A stretch of 36,005 nt of DNA from contig NZ_JACJOG010000052.1 in assembly GCF_014695375.1 (NCBI RefSeq), positions 1-36,005 of the forward strand, read 5' to 3'. The translations under genes and the position numbers were made by a program. The notes below the pieces were generated by a model, which was not told the DNA's origin, made no database searches, and saw nothing but the letters and a program-made list of their open reading frames with translations. Source of the stretch: Coleofasciculus sp. FACHB-T130 (GTDB taxonomy: Bacteria; Cyanobacteriota; Cyanobacteriia; Cyanobacteriales; FACHB-T130). Positions 18,418-25,926 of this stretch are shown in pieces. Position 1 is the stretch's first letter. Each line of letters opens with the position of its first letter.

Positions 18418-18588
18418 TTATTGCAAGCCCAGCCAGGATAGCACTCCTTGACCCGTGACATATTCAATGAGCACCATTAGCAAAAAGCCGATCATTGCGG
18501 CTCGACCATTCAATCGCTCTGCGTAATCATTGAAGCCTAACTTGGGTTCTTCCAGCTTAGGAGTGGTCGTAGGTTGAAGTTGTGTCAT
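18418..18588 (-). CDS. hli: High-light-inducible protein (Hli/SCP, single-helix Chl-binding)
   Basis: A 56-residue protein read directly from the minus strand. It has a hydrophilic N-terminus (MTQLQPTTTPKLEEPKLGFN) and one transmembrane helix with the chlorophyll a/b-binding signature E24-R-L-N27-G-R29-A-A-M-I-G-F, then LLMVLIEYVTGQGVLSWLGLQ. Hli proteins bind chlorophyll and beta-carotene, associate with photosystem assembly intermediates and protect against excess light; they sit in the thylakoid. Length and signature are typical of HliA/B/C-type genes. The ATG at 18588 follows a leader of about 50 bases, with a sigma70-type promoter at 18645-18672 and a possible HLR1 (RpaB) site between. 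Its short length makes it easy to miss. Confidence 0.93.
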   Translation of the reverse strand: MTQLQPTTTPKLEEPKLGFNDYAERLNGRAAMIGFLLMVLIEYVTGQGVLSWLGLQ

Positions 18589-18617
18589 GGCTTTGGCAAT
18601 CCTTGCCCCTTCAGAGG

Positions 18618-18635
18618 TTTACAATTCGTTATAGA
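18618..18635 (+). promoter_or_regulatory. Candidate HLR1 (RpaB-binding) element at the hli gene
   Basis: TTTACAAT-TC-GTTATAGA on the plus strand matches the HLR1 pattern of two (G/T)TTACA(T/A)(T/A) octamers separated by two bases: 8/8 in the first half, 6/8 in the second. HLR1 is the known light-stress control site of hli genes, bound by RpaB. Here it falls just downstream of the inferred transcription start, a position where a bound repressor would block transcription in low light. Inference from motif and gene identity. Confidence 0.45.
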
Positions 18636-18644
18636 TTGTCTTCT

Positions 18645-18672
18645 ATTGTAGAGGTGCTAAGCCTTGAGTCAA
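18645..18672 (-). promoter_or_regulatory. Sigma70-type promoter of the hli gene
   Basis: On the minus strand TTGACT (complement of 18667-18672) and TACAAT (complement of 18645-18650) are separated by 16 bases, a near-consensus -35/-10 pair. The inferred start of transcription is near 18638, about 50 bases upstream of the Hli ATG. Confidence 0.65.
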
Positions 18673-18692
18673 GAGCAAAGCAAACACAGTTG

Positions 18693-18911
18693 CTAATCAA
18701 CCTCTTTGATCACCATGACTTCGGTCGCCTTGATCAGGGCACTCACTTCATCGCCAACTGAAATTTGCAGATTTTCTGCCGAACGACGAGTAATCACCGC
18801 ATCAATTAAGTTATCTCCCACCTGAATTGTCACCTCGGCGAGGATATCACCCAGTTGAATCGCAGTCACTTTACCCCTGAGTTGATTCCGTCCGCTAATT
18901 TGCATCGTCAT
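18693..18911 (-). CDS. Mop/TOBE-domain molybdate-binding protein (molbindin)
   Basis: A 72-residue single Mop domain. The opening ISGRNQLRGKVTAIQLGDILAEV and the following VTIQVGDNLIDAVITRRSAENL and VGDEVSALIKATEVMV strands are the classic molbindin OB-fold pattern. Such proteins form multimers that bind molybdate or tungstate and buffer the cytosolic oxyanion pool. The start may be 18911 or the second ATG at 18905 (MQISGRN). No mod transporter gene is adjacent in the window. It lies upstream of the hli gene on the same strand, but hli has its own promoter in the gap. Confidence 0.88.
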   Translation of the reverse strand: MTMQISGRNQLRGKVTAIQLGDILAEVTIQVGDNLIDAVITRRSAENLQISVGDEVSALIKATEVMVIKEVD

Positions 18912-19292
18912 ATTGGTGTTTCCAAATCCTTTGGATAAGGTAGCCGTCTTGATTGTTGCAGCATTTTTGTGAAGTAATCCGAAAATTTTTGGGACTCCTA
19001 AATAAATAAGTAATGATGGGGATCAGGGGCGAGAGAGAGTTTCAGGAATAAAGAGACTTCAGGAGTAAAGGGAGAGGGGAGCGATCGATACCTCATTCGA
19101 TACCTCATTCCCGATCGGCTGCCCCTCCCGATCGATGCGCGAATTACCCAAACCAAAAACCGTTTTACTTGAGAAGTTGTCAGTCCAATTTCTCACTCGC
19201 TCCTTCAGGGAGGTAACTCCCAATGCAACAAGTCACCAGGTGTGGCACCTATAGTCAATTCAATAGATAGCCGAGCAATTTGAGGTATATAA
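18912..19292. promoter_or_regulatory. Divergent regulatory region between Mop gene and ald
   Basis: 381 bp without a gene. It holds a tandem 12-mer, CGATACCTCATT twice (19086-19097 and 19098-19109), a near repeat of TTCAGGAATAAAGAGA / TTCAGGAGTAAAGGGA (19041-19056 and 19058-19073), and small palindromes CCGATCGG (19111-19118) and GGTGTGGCACC (19239-19249). These could be operators for either gene. GAGG at about 19281 is a good ribosome binding site for ald. No RNA gene is recognised. Confidence 0.5.
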
Positions 19293-20381
19293 ATGGAAAT
19301 TGGCGTTCCCAAGGAAACCAAAGATCGTGAATTTCGGGTAGGGTTAAGTCCTAGTAGCGTCCGGGTACTCAGTGAAAACGGTCACGCGATTTTTGTAGAA
19401 TCCGCGGCTGGTAATGGTGCTGGCTTCTCTGATGAAGATTATATTCTTGCCGGGGCAAAAATTGTCCTAGAAGCGAAGGACGCTTGGAACCGAGAACTGG
19501 TGGTTAAGGTGAAAGAACCGCTCAAGCCTGAGTACCAGTTTCTCCAGAAAGGGCAGATGCTGTTTACTTATTTACACTTGGCAGCCGATCGGGGGTTGAC
19601 CGAGCATCTAATTGATTGTGGCGTCAGCGCGATCGCTTACGAAACGGTAGAACTCCCCGATAGAAAATTGCCCCTGCTCACCCCCATGAGCATTATCGCC
19701 GGTCGCCTCTCCGTACAGTTCGGGGCACAGTTTTTAGAGCGCCAGCAAGGAGGTCGGGGGATTCTTCTGGGCGGTATTCCCGGTGTCAGACCGGGTAACG
19801 TGGTGATTTTAGGCGGCGGTGTCGTTGGCACCGAAGCAGCTCGAATGGCGGTAGGCATGGGTGCCCGCGTCCAGATTTTGGATGTGAATGTCGAGCGTTT
19901 GGCGTATCTGGAAACCCTCTTTGGCTCCAGAGTTGAGCTGCTCTACAGTAACTCCCTGCAAGTAGAAGCGGTCGTTTCGGAAGCCGATTTACTTGTTGGG
20001 GCGGTTTTAGTTCCAGGGCGTCGCGCCCCTATCTTAGTCCCTCGGAAGTTGGTACAAAAAATGCATCCCGGTTCGGTAATTGTCGATGTGGCAGTTGATC
20101 AAGGCGGTTGTGTCGAGACGGTGCGACCAACGACCCACACCAATCCTATCTACATCGAGGAAGGCGTCGTCCACTACGGCGTCCCGAATATGCCGGGAGC
20201 CGTTCCCTGGACAGCCACTCAGGGATTGAACAACAGCACTTTACCCTACGTCCTGAAGCTGGCGAACCAGGGGATGAAAGCTCTAGAACTCGACCCGGCT
20301 TTAGCAAGGGGTATCAACGTGCAGAATCACCGCCTGGTTCATCCTGCCGTCCGCGAAGTGTTTCCCGATTTAGCTGATTAA
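19293..20381 (+). CDS. ald: Alanine dehydrogenase
   Basis: NAD-dependent enzyme interconverting L-alanine and pyruvate plus ammonium, linking nitrogen and carbon metabolism; cytosolic hexamer. The 362-residue length fits. The N-terminal signature MEIGVPKETKDREFRVG is clear, the pyruvate-binding lysine lies in LVVKVKEP (about 72-74), and the catalytic His is about residue 95 in FTYLHLAADR. The NAD-binding segment is VVILGGGVVGTEAARMAVGMGA, and the catalytic Asp is in VIVDVAVDQGGCVET. All key residues are present. It has its own upstream region and no operon partner downstream on the same strand. Confidence 0.97.
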   Translation: MEIGVPKETKDREFRVGLSPSSVRVLSENGHAIFVESAAGNGAGFSDEDYILAGAKIVLEAKDAWNRELVVKVKEPLKPEYQFLQKGQMLFTYLHLAADRGLTEHLIDCGVSAIAYETVELPDRKLPLLTPMSIIAGRLSVQFGAQFLERQQGGRGILLGGIPGVRPGNVVILGGGVVGTEAARMAVGMGARVQILDVNVERLAYLETLFGSRVELLYSNSLQVEAVVSEADLLVGAVLVPGRRAPILVPRKLVQKMHPGSVIVDVAVDQGGCVETVRPTTHTNPIYIEEGVVHYGVPNMPGAVPWTATQGLNNSTLPYVLKLANQGMKALELDPALARGINVQNHRLVHPAVREVFPDLAD

Positions 20382-20475
20382 CTGTGACATTACGGGTAAG
20401 GAAATAGGCGAGAGGTTGGTAGTGGGGCGATCGCGATCTGTGGCGTTCATGGTACAGCGATCGCCCCCAGCGTCC

Positions 20476-21912
20476 TCACGGCGTAGGCTGAGATTCACTC
20501 ACCAAAATTGATTGCTCACTGGCAGGTTCGCCCTTGCTTGGGGGTTCGACTGGCTCACCAAAGGCAATCCGCAGAAACGGTGGAGCCAGAAATGTGGTCA
20601 GAATCACCATGATAATAATGGATACCTCTAACGGCTTATCCAGAACCCCACTCGCAGAACCGATTCCGGCAAACACTAGCCCGACTTCACCCCGTGGAAT
20701 CATGCCAACTCCGATCGCGAGTCGATTAATTCCGGGCTGACCAAACACCGCCCAACCCGTCACTACCTTGCCGAGAATGGCAACTACCATCAAAAATGCG
20801 GCAATCAAAATTCCGGCACGATTCTCAGGCACCGTCGGATTCAACACGCCTAGATCGGCTCGCGCTCCCACCGTCACAAAGAAGATGGGTACCAGTAGAT
20901 CGGCGATCGGTTTTACTAGTTCATCCAACTCGTTGCGGGCATCGGTTTCATCCAGAACCAAGCCAGCGGCAAAAGCACCCAAAATCGCTTCTAGATGAAT
21001 CGCGCTGCCCAGAAATGCCATGAAGAAGGCAAAGATAAATGCTGGTATGACAACGTTGCCACGAGTTTTGAGTTTCTCCACAACCGCAACAAAGGTTTTG
21101 TTGAAGATGCCACCCAACAGAATGGAACCGAGCAGAAACGCTGTTGCGCTCACAATCAGGTAGATGACATTAGCAACATCAATCTCACCCGTTTTGGCTA
21201 AACTGGCGACAACAGCCAAGACAATGATTCCCAGGACATCATCAATCACCGCCGCACCAACAATGATTTGACCTTCTTTGGATTTAAGCTGTCCTAACTC
21301 AGACAACACTTTGGACGTAATTCCGATGCTAGTTGCCGTCAAAGCAGCGCCTGCAAAAATTGCTGGAATTGCAGGTGTGTGAAAGAACATCATCAAGCCA
21401 GCGGTACCAGCGGCAAACGGAACTGCCACCCCCACGCAGGCGACTATCGCAGCTTGAGAACCCACTTCTTTGAGTTGTTTGAGATCCGATTCCAGACCAA
21501 TTTCAAATAGCAGAATAATCACGCCCAATTCAGCCAGCACTGAAATGACTTCACTCTGGGACTCATATACGCTCGTGAGGGCTGCGGGAGACAGATGATT
21601 AATCCATTGCAGCACGGTCATCACCGCTGAATCTGAGGCTGACAGTCCACTTTCGGGAAAGACGATCAGGTGTAAAGCAGATACCCCGACAATCACCCCT
21701 GCCACCAGTTCACCCAGAACGGGTGGAAAATCAAATTGTTTAGCGAGTTCCGCGCCGAGTTTACTGGCGATATAAATCACGACTAAACTCAGCAGAACTC
21801 CAGCCAGAACAATCGGTGAATTTTCTGCCTCTACCGTTGCTAACAAGGGCATGGGAGCAATCAGAGATGCCATCCCAGAACTTAAAGCTGTCATTGTATG
21901 GTTCAAAAACAT
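20476..21912 (-). CDS. CPA2 family Na+/H+ antiporter (NapA/NhaS3-like)
   Basis: A 478-residue integral membrane antiporter with about 12 helices. The ion-binding pair D224-D225 lies in VGAAVIDDVLGI. The double Asp marks electrogenic Na+/H+ exchangers (NapA type) rather than K+ efflux proteins with a single Asp. LTATSIGITSKVLSELGQL (191-209) is the conserved discontinuous helix region. A short polar tail follows the last helix. NhaS3-like proteins maintain Na+ and pH gradients in cyanobacteria. It lies 119 bases downstream of a decayed bicA-like gene on the same strand; the two would have been functionally matched, since BicA is Na+-driven. Confidence 0.92.
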   Translation of the reverse strand: MFLNHTMTALSSGMASLIAPMPLLATVEAENSPIVLAGVLLSLVVIYIASKLGAELAKQFDFPPVLGELVAGVIVGVSALHLIVFPESGLSASDSAVMTVLQWINHLSPAALTSVYESQSEVISVLAELGVIILLFEIGLESDLKQLKEVGSQAAIVACVGVAVPFAAGTAGLMMFFHTPAIPAIFAGAALTATSIGITSKVLSELGQLKSKEGQIIVGAAVIDDVLGIIVLAVVASLAKTGEIDVANVIYLIVSATAFLLGSILLGGIFNKTFVAVVEKLKTRGNVVIPAFIFAFFMAFLGSAIHLEAILGAFAAGLVLDETDARNELDELVKPIADLLVPIFFVTVGARADLGVLNPTVPENRAGILIAAFLMVVAILGKVVTGWAVFGQPGINRLAIGVGMIPRGEVGLVFAGIGSASGVLDKPLEVSIIIMVILTTFLAPPFLRIAFGEPVEPPSKGEPASEQSILVSESQPTP

Positions 21913-22031
21913 GGGTTAGGTTTTGGTGGTAAAAATGAATCAAACCTTATTTGAATGGGAGGCAATTGATTGCCAGCTAGTTTTCTGACGCATTAGATCG
22001 CCTCGATTCATCAAACCTCCAAACAGGTGAA

Positions 22032-22771
22032 TTAGGCAACTATCTCTTTGCGGTAAACCAGATCAACCGCTTGAAGCAGGGCTTCAGTGCGATCGCTTAA
22101 GATATGCTCTGGAGTCACCAGATCGAACAGTCCTAACTTTTGCAAGCGATTCTGAATTTTCTCGCTGGCACCGACGATATAGACCTGTAACCCCTTATCG
22201 TGGGCGTCGCGAATCGCATTTTCGATTGCTAGCGACGCCGTTACCCCCAGCATGGGCACATCGCTGAGATCCATCACTAACGCATCGGCTTCCTTCATGG
22301 GGTTGTGTTCCCGTGCGATCGCCTTCGACAAGCCAATAAATGATCGGGCCACTCACGTAAAACAGCAAGACACGTCCGTTGCCCTTATCCAGCAGTTGTT
22401 TCTGATCAGCGCTCAACCGCACGTCATCATCTGTATCGGTAATCAGCTTGACTTCCTTGGATTGCAAATTGCTCAACCGTTCGATGGTGAGGATATTGGC
22501 AATAAACACACCCACACTCACCGCCACGATCAGATCCACAAACACTGTCAAGAACAACACCCCGTACATGATCGGGGAACCCTTGAGGGATAGCTGGTGC
22601 GATCGCTTCAGGGAAACTCCAGTCGAGAATATCAATCCCGACCCTAAGGGCAATCCCCGTTAACACTGCCATCGAAATCGGTTCGGTAAGTCTGGCAGCC
22701 CCCAAAACTACAACCAGCAGCACCAACGCCCGTGTTAAACCTGATAACGCTGAGGTGGCAACGAAAGGATT
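22032..22771 (-). pseudogene. bicA: Decayed BicA-like SulP bicarbonate transporter
   Basis: The remnant encodes the last helices and STAS domain of a SulP transporter (Na+-dependent bicarbonate uptake in cyanobacteria), in three frames. From the 5' side: 22771-22615 encodes NPFVATSALSGLTRA and GIDILDWSF; 22614-22340 continues with LKRSHQLSLKGSPIMYGVLF to LLFYVSGP; 22340-22032 gives GLSKAIAREHN and an intact STAS end (DLSDVPMLGVTASLAIENAI). Each junction is explained by one extra base: an extra C near 22612-22616 and an extra base near 22338-22344. The first half of the transporter (about 300 residues) is absent, with an in-frame stop just upstream of the homology. The relic is adjacent to the Na+/H+ antiporter. 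It is dead unless the frameshifts are sequencing errors, which would not explain the missing N-terminus. Confidence 0.88.
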
Positions 22772-22991
22772 TTAGGTCAACCTACTTCAAAGGCGATCGC
22801 TCCTCAAATCATTGAGTAAATCACCCATAACCTCAAAGGATTTTTCATTAGGGGAGCATCATGACTAGGGAGAATAGGCGATCTCCTATTCTCAAACTCT
22901 GCCAAGCATCCGTCAACCACTATCTAAATTGATAGGTTATGGCTTTTTTTGGATAGGCGATCGCAGAGTGAGACAATTGAATGAGTGGAAG

Positions 22992-23723
22992 ATGAGTGGA
23001 CAATTTCAGTTCATGCCTGCAAAACCCTCTGAGCCATATCAACCTTTTCTTCTCCGTATTCTGCATGGCTTTACTGGTCTTTTCGTAATTGCTGCGATTT
23101 TGACCGCTTTCTGGACATACGATGTCTACGATGGGCGATGGGGAAGAATTCCCTTGCCAGAGTTAAAGGAAATAGAAGGAATTCATGGCACGTTTGGGCT
23201 ATATGCCTTACTTGTATTTCCTCTATTTGCTCTATATGCTTTCCATCGTGGACACAAAAGACTTATCCAGCAGGATTTTGTGGCAAAACTTGGACAGTTG
23301 GGTAAACCTGTATGGTGGTACACGCTGCATCGAGTTATTAACACCCTTGCTATCTTGGCACTGACTTTTGCCGTTTTCTCTGGCAAGATGATGGATGAAA
23401 ATTGGTTGCCAAGGGGAGAGCTTAATCATGGTTGGTATTATGCTCACCTCATTTCATGGGTAGTGATGGTTGTCTGTATCGCCTTGCATCTCTTAATGAG
23501 TGCCAAGGTAGGAGGAATTCCCCTTCTCTTGTCAATATTAAGTTACCAGTTCCGCCCTAAAGATAGTCCCACTTTGTGGCGAGAAAATATTCTTCAATGG
23601 TGGTCTGGTTTGCAACCGACTTTTGCTAAAGAGTGGTTGAAACTGTCCTTTCCTCTCAAAGTTTTAGAGATTCTCGTGTTGATGAGCCTAACTGCTGCTT
23701 GGATTGTTCCACTCTTTAAGTAG
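22992..23723 (+). CDS. Cytochrome b561/b6-type membrane protein
   Basis: A 243-residue membrane protein with about five hydrophobic helices and paired histidines suited to b-type haem. Candidates are His in LLRILHGFTGLFVIAA, HGTFGLYALLVFPLFALYAFHRGH, WYTLHRVINTL, and WYYAHLISWVVMVVCIALHLLM. It resembles the cytochrome b/b6 (b561-like) domain family, which moves electrons across membranes. The ATG at 22992 (MSGQFQFMPAKPSEP) is preferred to the upstream TTG at 22929. It is convergent with the Mrp operon, with only 12 bases between stop codons and no terminator visible. The electron donor and acceptor are unknown. Confidence 0.82.
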   Translation: MSGQFQFMPAKPSEPYQPFLLRILHGFTGLFVIAAILTAFWTYDVYDGRWGRIPLPELKEIEGIHGTFGLYALLVFPLFALYAFHRGHKRLIQQDFVAKLGQLGKPVWWYTLHRVINTLAILALTFAVFSGKMMDENWLPRGELNHGWYYAHLISWVVMVVCIALHLLMSAKVGGIPLLLSILSYQFRPKDSPTLWRENILQWWSGLQPTFAKEWLKLSFPLKVLEILVLMSLTAAWIVPLFK

Positions 23724-23735
23724 CTGCATAATCTC

Positions 23736-24395
23736 TTACAACAATCCTCGATAATGAATAAACACCAAAACAGCTGCCCAAGAACCCAACGCAACTTTTA
23801 CTGCAACCAAGATGTTGAGCAGGGGAATCACCCCGCCGCTGAAAAGTGCGCCCAACTCTCCGTGCGGTAATTCAAATCCGGCTAGAGTGATAACCGACAG
23901 GACAATGAAAATAAGAACCGAAACCTTCTCCCATGTAGCGGCGTGCCAGCGCCTGTAGATCCCCTGCATCCACTCGGTTGATGAGGTAATCGCAACCAGA
24001 CCGATCGCTGTTCCACCCGCCACTCCAGCCGCAAAACCACCGCCGGGACTCAAATGCCCCCGAATCGCTAGTTCGATACCCACCAACGCGGCAATGGTCG
24101 CTCCCAGACGCGCCATAATAATGGATGGTTGATCGGTGAACTGATAGATCGCGCAGAACGGCCTTTCATTCGCCAGTAGATAATGGGCACCCATTACCGC
24201 GATCGTAAATACCACTACTTCAAAGATCGTGTCATACAACCGATTCCTGAGAATGACAGCCGTAACTGCATTAGGTACTCCACTCTCTTGTACAAGCGTT
24301 TGGACGATCGAGAACGATAAGTCCGGTGCCGGATTGGGCATGACAAGGAATTTGACGAACAGCGCTATCCCCGCTGCAATGTAGACCCATTTCAT
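23736..24395 (-). CDS. mrpB: Mrp antiporter subunit B (MnhB-like)
   Basis: Last gene of the Mrp operon, 219 residues. The first 80 residues hold two hydrophobic helices and the segment NRLYDTIFEVVVFTIAVMGA, which matches the C-terminal part of MrpA. The rest is the MrpB core with RGHLSPGGGFAAGVAGGTAIGLV and GAELGALFSGG-like segments (ELPHGELGALFSGGVIPLLN). It is therefore an A-tail/B fusion. As part of a multi-subunit Na+/H+ antiporter it acts in a membrane. GGGAGGA lies about 7 bases before the ATG; the ATGA overlap with the preceding gene gives translational coupling. Confidence 0.9.
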   Translation of the reverse strand: MKWVYIAAGIALFVKFLVMPNPAPDLSFSIVQTLVQESGVPNAVTAVILRNRLYDTIFEVVVFTIAVMGAHYLLANERPFCAIYQFTDQPSIIMARLGATIAALVGIELAIRGHLSPGGGFAAGVAGGTAIGLVAITSSTEWMQGIYRRWHAATWEKVSVLIFIVLSVITLAGFELPHGELGALFSGGVIPLLNILVAVKVALGSWAAVLVFIHYRGLL

Positions 24396-25006
24396 TTCTG
24401 TTCCTCCCCTAAGTCTGATGCATTTACATAAGTTAGGTTTGTTGCTGGTGACGAAAGTTCGGTTCGCATGATGTCATAGAGGCGTCGAACCCTAGTTGTG
24501 GTGTGATAGGGTTCTTGTTCGTCCTCACTCGCTACGAGGTCTTGATTATCGTACTCTCGTCTGGCACAGGTCGTATGGACTTCTTTCTCCATCAGCGCCC
24601 GGTGCAAAGCCTGTGTATTCGTGTACGGGATTACCTCAAGACGCATATAGTGTTTGCCGAAAATTGTTCGTAACTCATCCATCAGTTGCCCTAAATGGGA
24701 CTCGTCATCTGTCTCGATCGCCTTTGGCACTGCGCTTTGCACAATCGCCCCGTCTTCGAGTACACCAAGACGCATCACTAGCGATGAACGCACTGCGATC
24801 GCATAAAGCGTAATCGCCAGTAGAGTCCCCATCAAGGCTTGTGTCAAAGCAACATCTGCCGCCCCCAAAACCGCAAATACCAATGTCGCCACCGCTCCCG
24901 ATATTCCCTGAATTACCAGGGCATGGTAAGGATTGGTCTGAAGTAACAGCATGAGCGAGGACAAGGGCATCAGGGCGGTTATGACATAGATATAGCTATC
25001 ATTCAT
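24392..25006 (-). CDS. DUF4040/MbhD-like Mrp subunit with soluble C-terminal extension
   Basis: 204 residues. The N-terminal 75 residues hold three membrane helices (YIYVITALMPLSSLMLLLQ and ALGAADVALTQALMGTLLA-type segment) equal to the DUF4040 part of MrpA. The remaining 120 residues are soluble and acidic, with no known domain. The start at 25006 is set by a strong AGGAGGG 4 bases upstream and an 8-base overlap with mnhG. An in-frame start at 25042 would overlap mnhG by 44 bases. With the following gene it supplies the MrpA C-terminus in split form. The role of the soluble extension is unknown. Confidence 0.85.
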   Translation of the reverse strand: MNDSYIYVITALMPLSSLMLLLQTNPYHALVIQGISGAVATLVFAVLGAADVALTQALMGTLLAITLYAIAVRSSLVMRLGVLEDGAIVQSAVPKAIETDDESHLGQLMDELRTIFGKHYMRLEVIPYTNTQALHRALMEKEVHTTCARREYDNQDLVASEDEQEPYHTTTRVRRLYDIMRTELSSPATNLTYVNASDLGEEQK

Positions 25007-25280
25007 CGTTCCCTCCTGTGCTGGAAGAGTATGCCAATACATACCCCAGCACTGTATTCCAGATTGCTAAGGTGATAATGCCAAGGATGAGCAGCGGCCA
25101 TTCGCTAGGTACTTTCGGCAGGAGCAGTCCAACAATAATGAGCATCGAGCCGAGTGTATCTGCAACTGAAAGAGTATGCAGCTTGAATAATACCGAGCGA
25201 TCGCCGATTAGGGGGAAGGTTCCCCAAAACCAGAAGAAAATTCCGATACCGATACAGGCGTAACTAAGTGCGGTAATCAT
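24999..25280 (-). CDS. mrpG: Mrp antiporter subunit G (MnhG/PhaG)
   Basis: A 93-residue membrane protein with three helices. The signature FFWFWGTFPLIGDRSVLFKLHTLSVADTLGSMLIIVGLLL is typical of MnhG. It is a small structural subunit of the Mrp Na+/H+ antiporter. ATGA overlap with mrpF and 8-base overlap with the DUF4040 gene. No defect is visible. Confidence 0.92.
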   Translation of the reverse strand: MITALSYACIGIGIFFWFWGTFPLIGDRSVLFKLHTLSVADTLGSMLIIVGLLLPKVPSEWPLLILGIITLAIWNTVLGYVLAYSSSTGGNDE

Positions 25281-25540
25281 ACTTGATTCAGTCGTTTAAG
25301 GATTTGTGCCAACAACATTAATCCGGCATTACCCACACTCAGGATGATGACTCCTACAACACCGAGCATCCAATCATCTCGTAAGACCGATACAACCAGG
25401 AGTATGATGGATGTCTTGCTGGCGACACTGGAAAATGCCAACATTTTTTGCCAAATATCATCATCCTGCCAAGCCTCGTACATGGGTATGAGCATAGCCA
25501 GAATCATCGCAACCAGTGCCCAGTTCAGTGCCAAGTTCAT
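25277..25540 (-). CDS. mrpF: Mrp antiporter subunit F (MnhF/PhaF)
   Basis: An 87-residue membrane protein with three helices (LALNWALVAMILAMLIPMYEA, SVASKTSIILLVVSVLRD, MLGVVGVIILSVGNAGLMLL), the size and topology of MnhF. Family residues are more divergent than in mrpE and mrpG, so identity relies partly on operon position between E and G. Four-base ATGA overlaps on both sides. Confidence 0.85.
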   Translation of the reverse strand: MNLALNWALVAMILAMLIPMYEAWQDDDIWQKMLAFSSVASKTSIILLVVSVLRDDWMLGVVGVIILSVGNAGLMLLAQILKRLNQV

Positions 25541-25926
25541 GCTTTTCTCCTCCGTCGCACCCAGTGGACTTCGTACCAGCCATTTTCGTGGTACTTCAAG
25601 ACAATGGTTTTGGGCGTAAAGGTGATCAGAAATATATCCAGGAAGATGAGTCCAGGTGTCCGTCCAGGTTTGACTTGTTCCATCGTCACATCTTCGTAAT
25701 TATGGGGACGGAGGATCATTTCAAAGGCTTCCTTATATGCCTGCGGAATCGCCACGAGCGTTTCCCACAGCGCCCGCAGCCAGTCCTTCAATCGTCCTGG
25801 GGCTTTGGGGCGTCCCGGTAAAAGGAGTGCGATGCTGATACCAATGATGATATTTGCCGGACTCAGATTAGCAGTTAGCAAAAACCAGATGGCCAGTCGC
25901 AATATCAGATTCAAATACCCAATCAT
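25537..25926 (-). CDS. mrpE: Mrp antiporter subunit E (MnhE)
   Basis: 129 residues from the ATG at 25926, which gives a 4-base ATGA overlap with mrpD; an upstream ATG at 25941 is less likely. It has N-terminal helices (LNLILRLAIWFLLTANLSPANIIIGISIALLL), then a soluble part with TPGLIFLDIFLITFTPKTIVLKY, matching the MnhE pattern of short helices followed by a cytosolic domain. It is part of the Mrp Na+/H+ antiporter. Confidence 0.9.
   Translation of the reverse strand: MIGYLNLILRLAIWFLLTANLSPANIIIGISIALLLPGRPKAPGRLKDWLRALWETLVAIPQAYKEAFEMILRPHNYEDVTMEQVKPGRTPGLIFLDIFLITFTPKTIVLKYHENGWYEVHWVRRRRKA

Noticed and set aside
20768-20998. Small plus-strand ORFs opposite the antiporter gene
   Set aside because: They are shadows of a long conserved membrane protein on the minus strand and lack motifs.
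22195-22726. Two overlapping ORFs as separate genes
   Set aside because: They are successive frames of one SulP/BicA-like gene broken by single-base insertions.
24496-24813. 105-codon plus-strand ORF inside the Mrp operon
   Set aside because: It is antisense to the DUF4040 gene, has no domain, and its composition follows the opposite strand.
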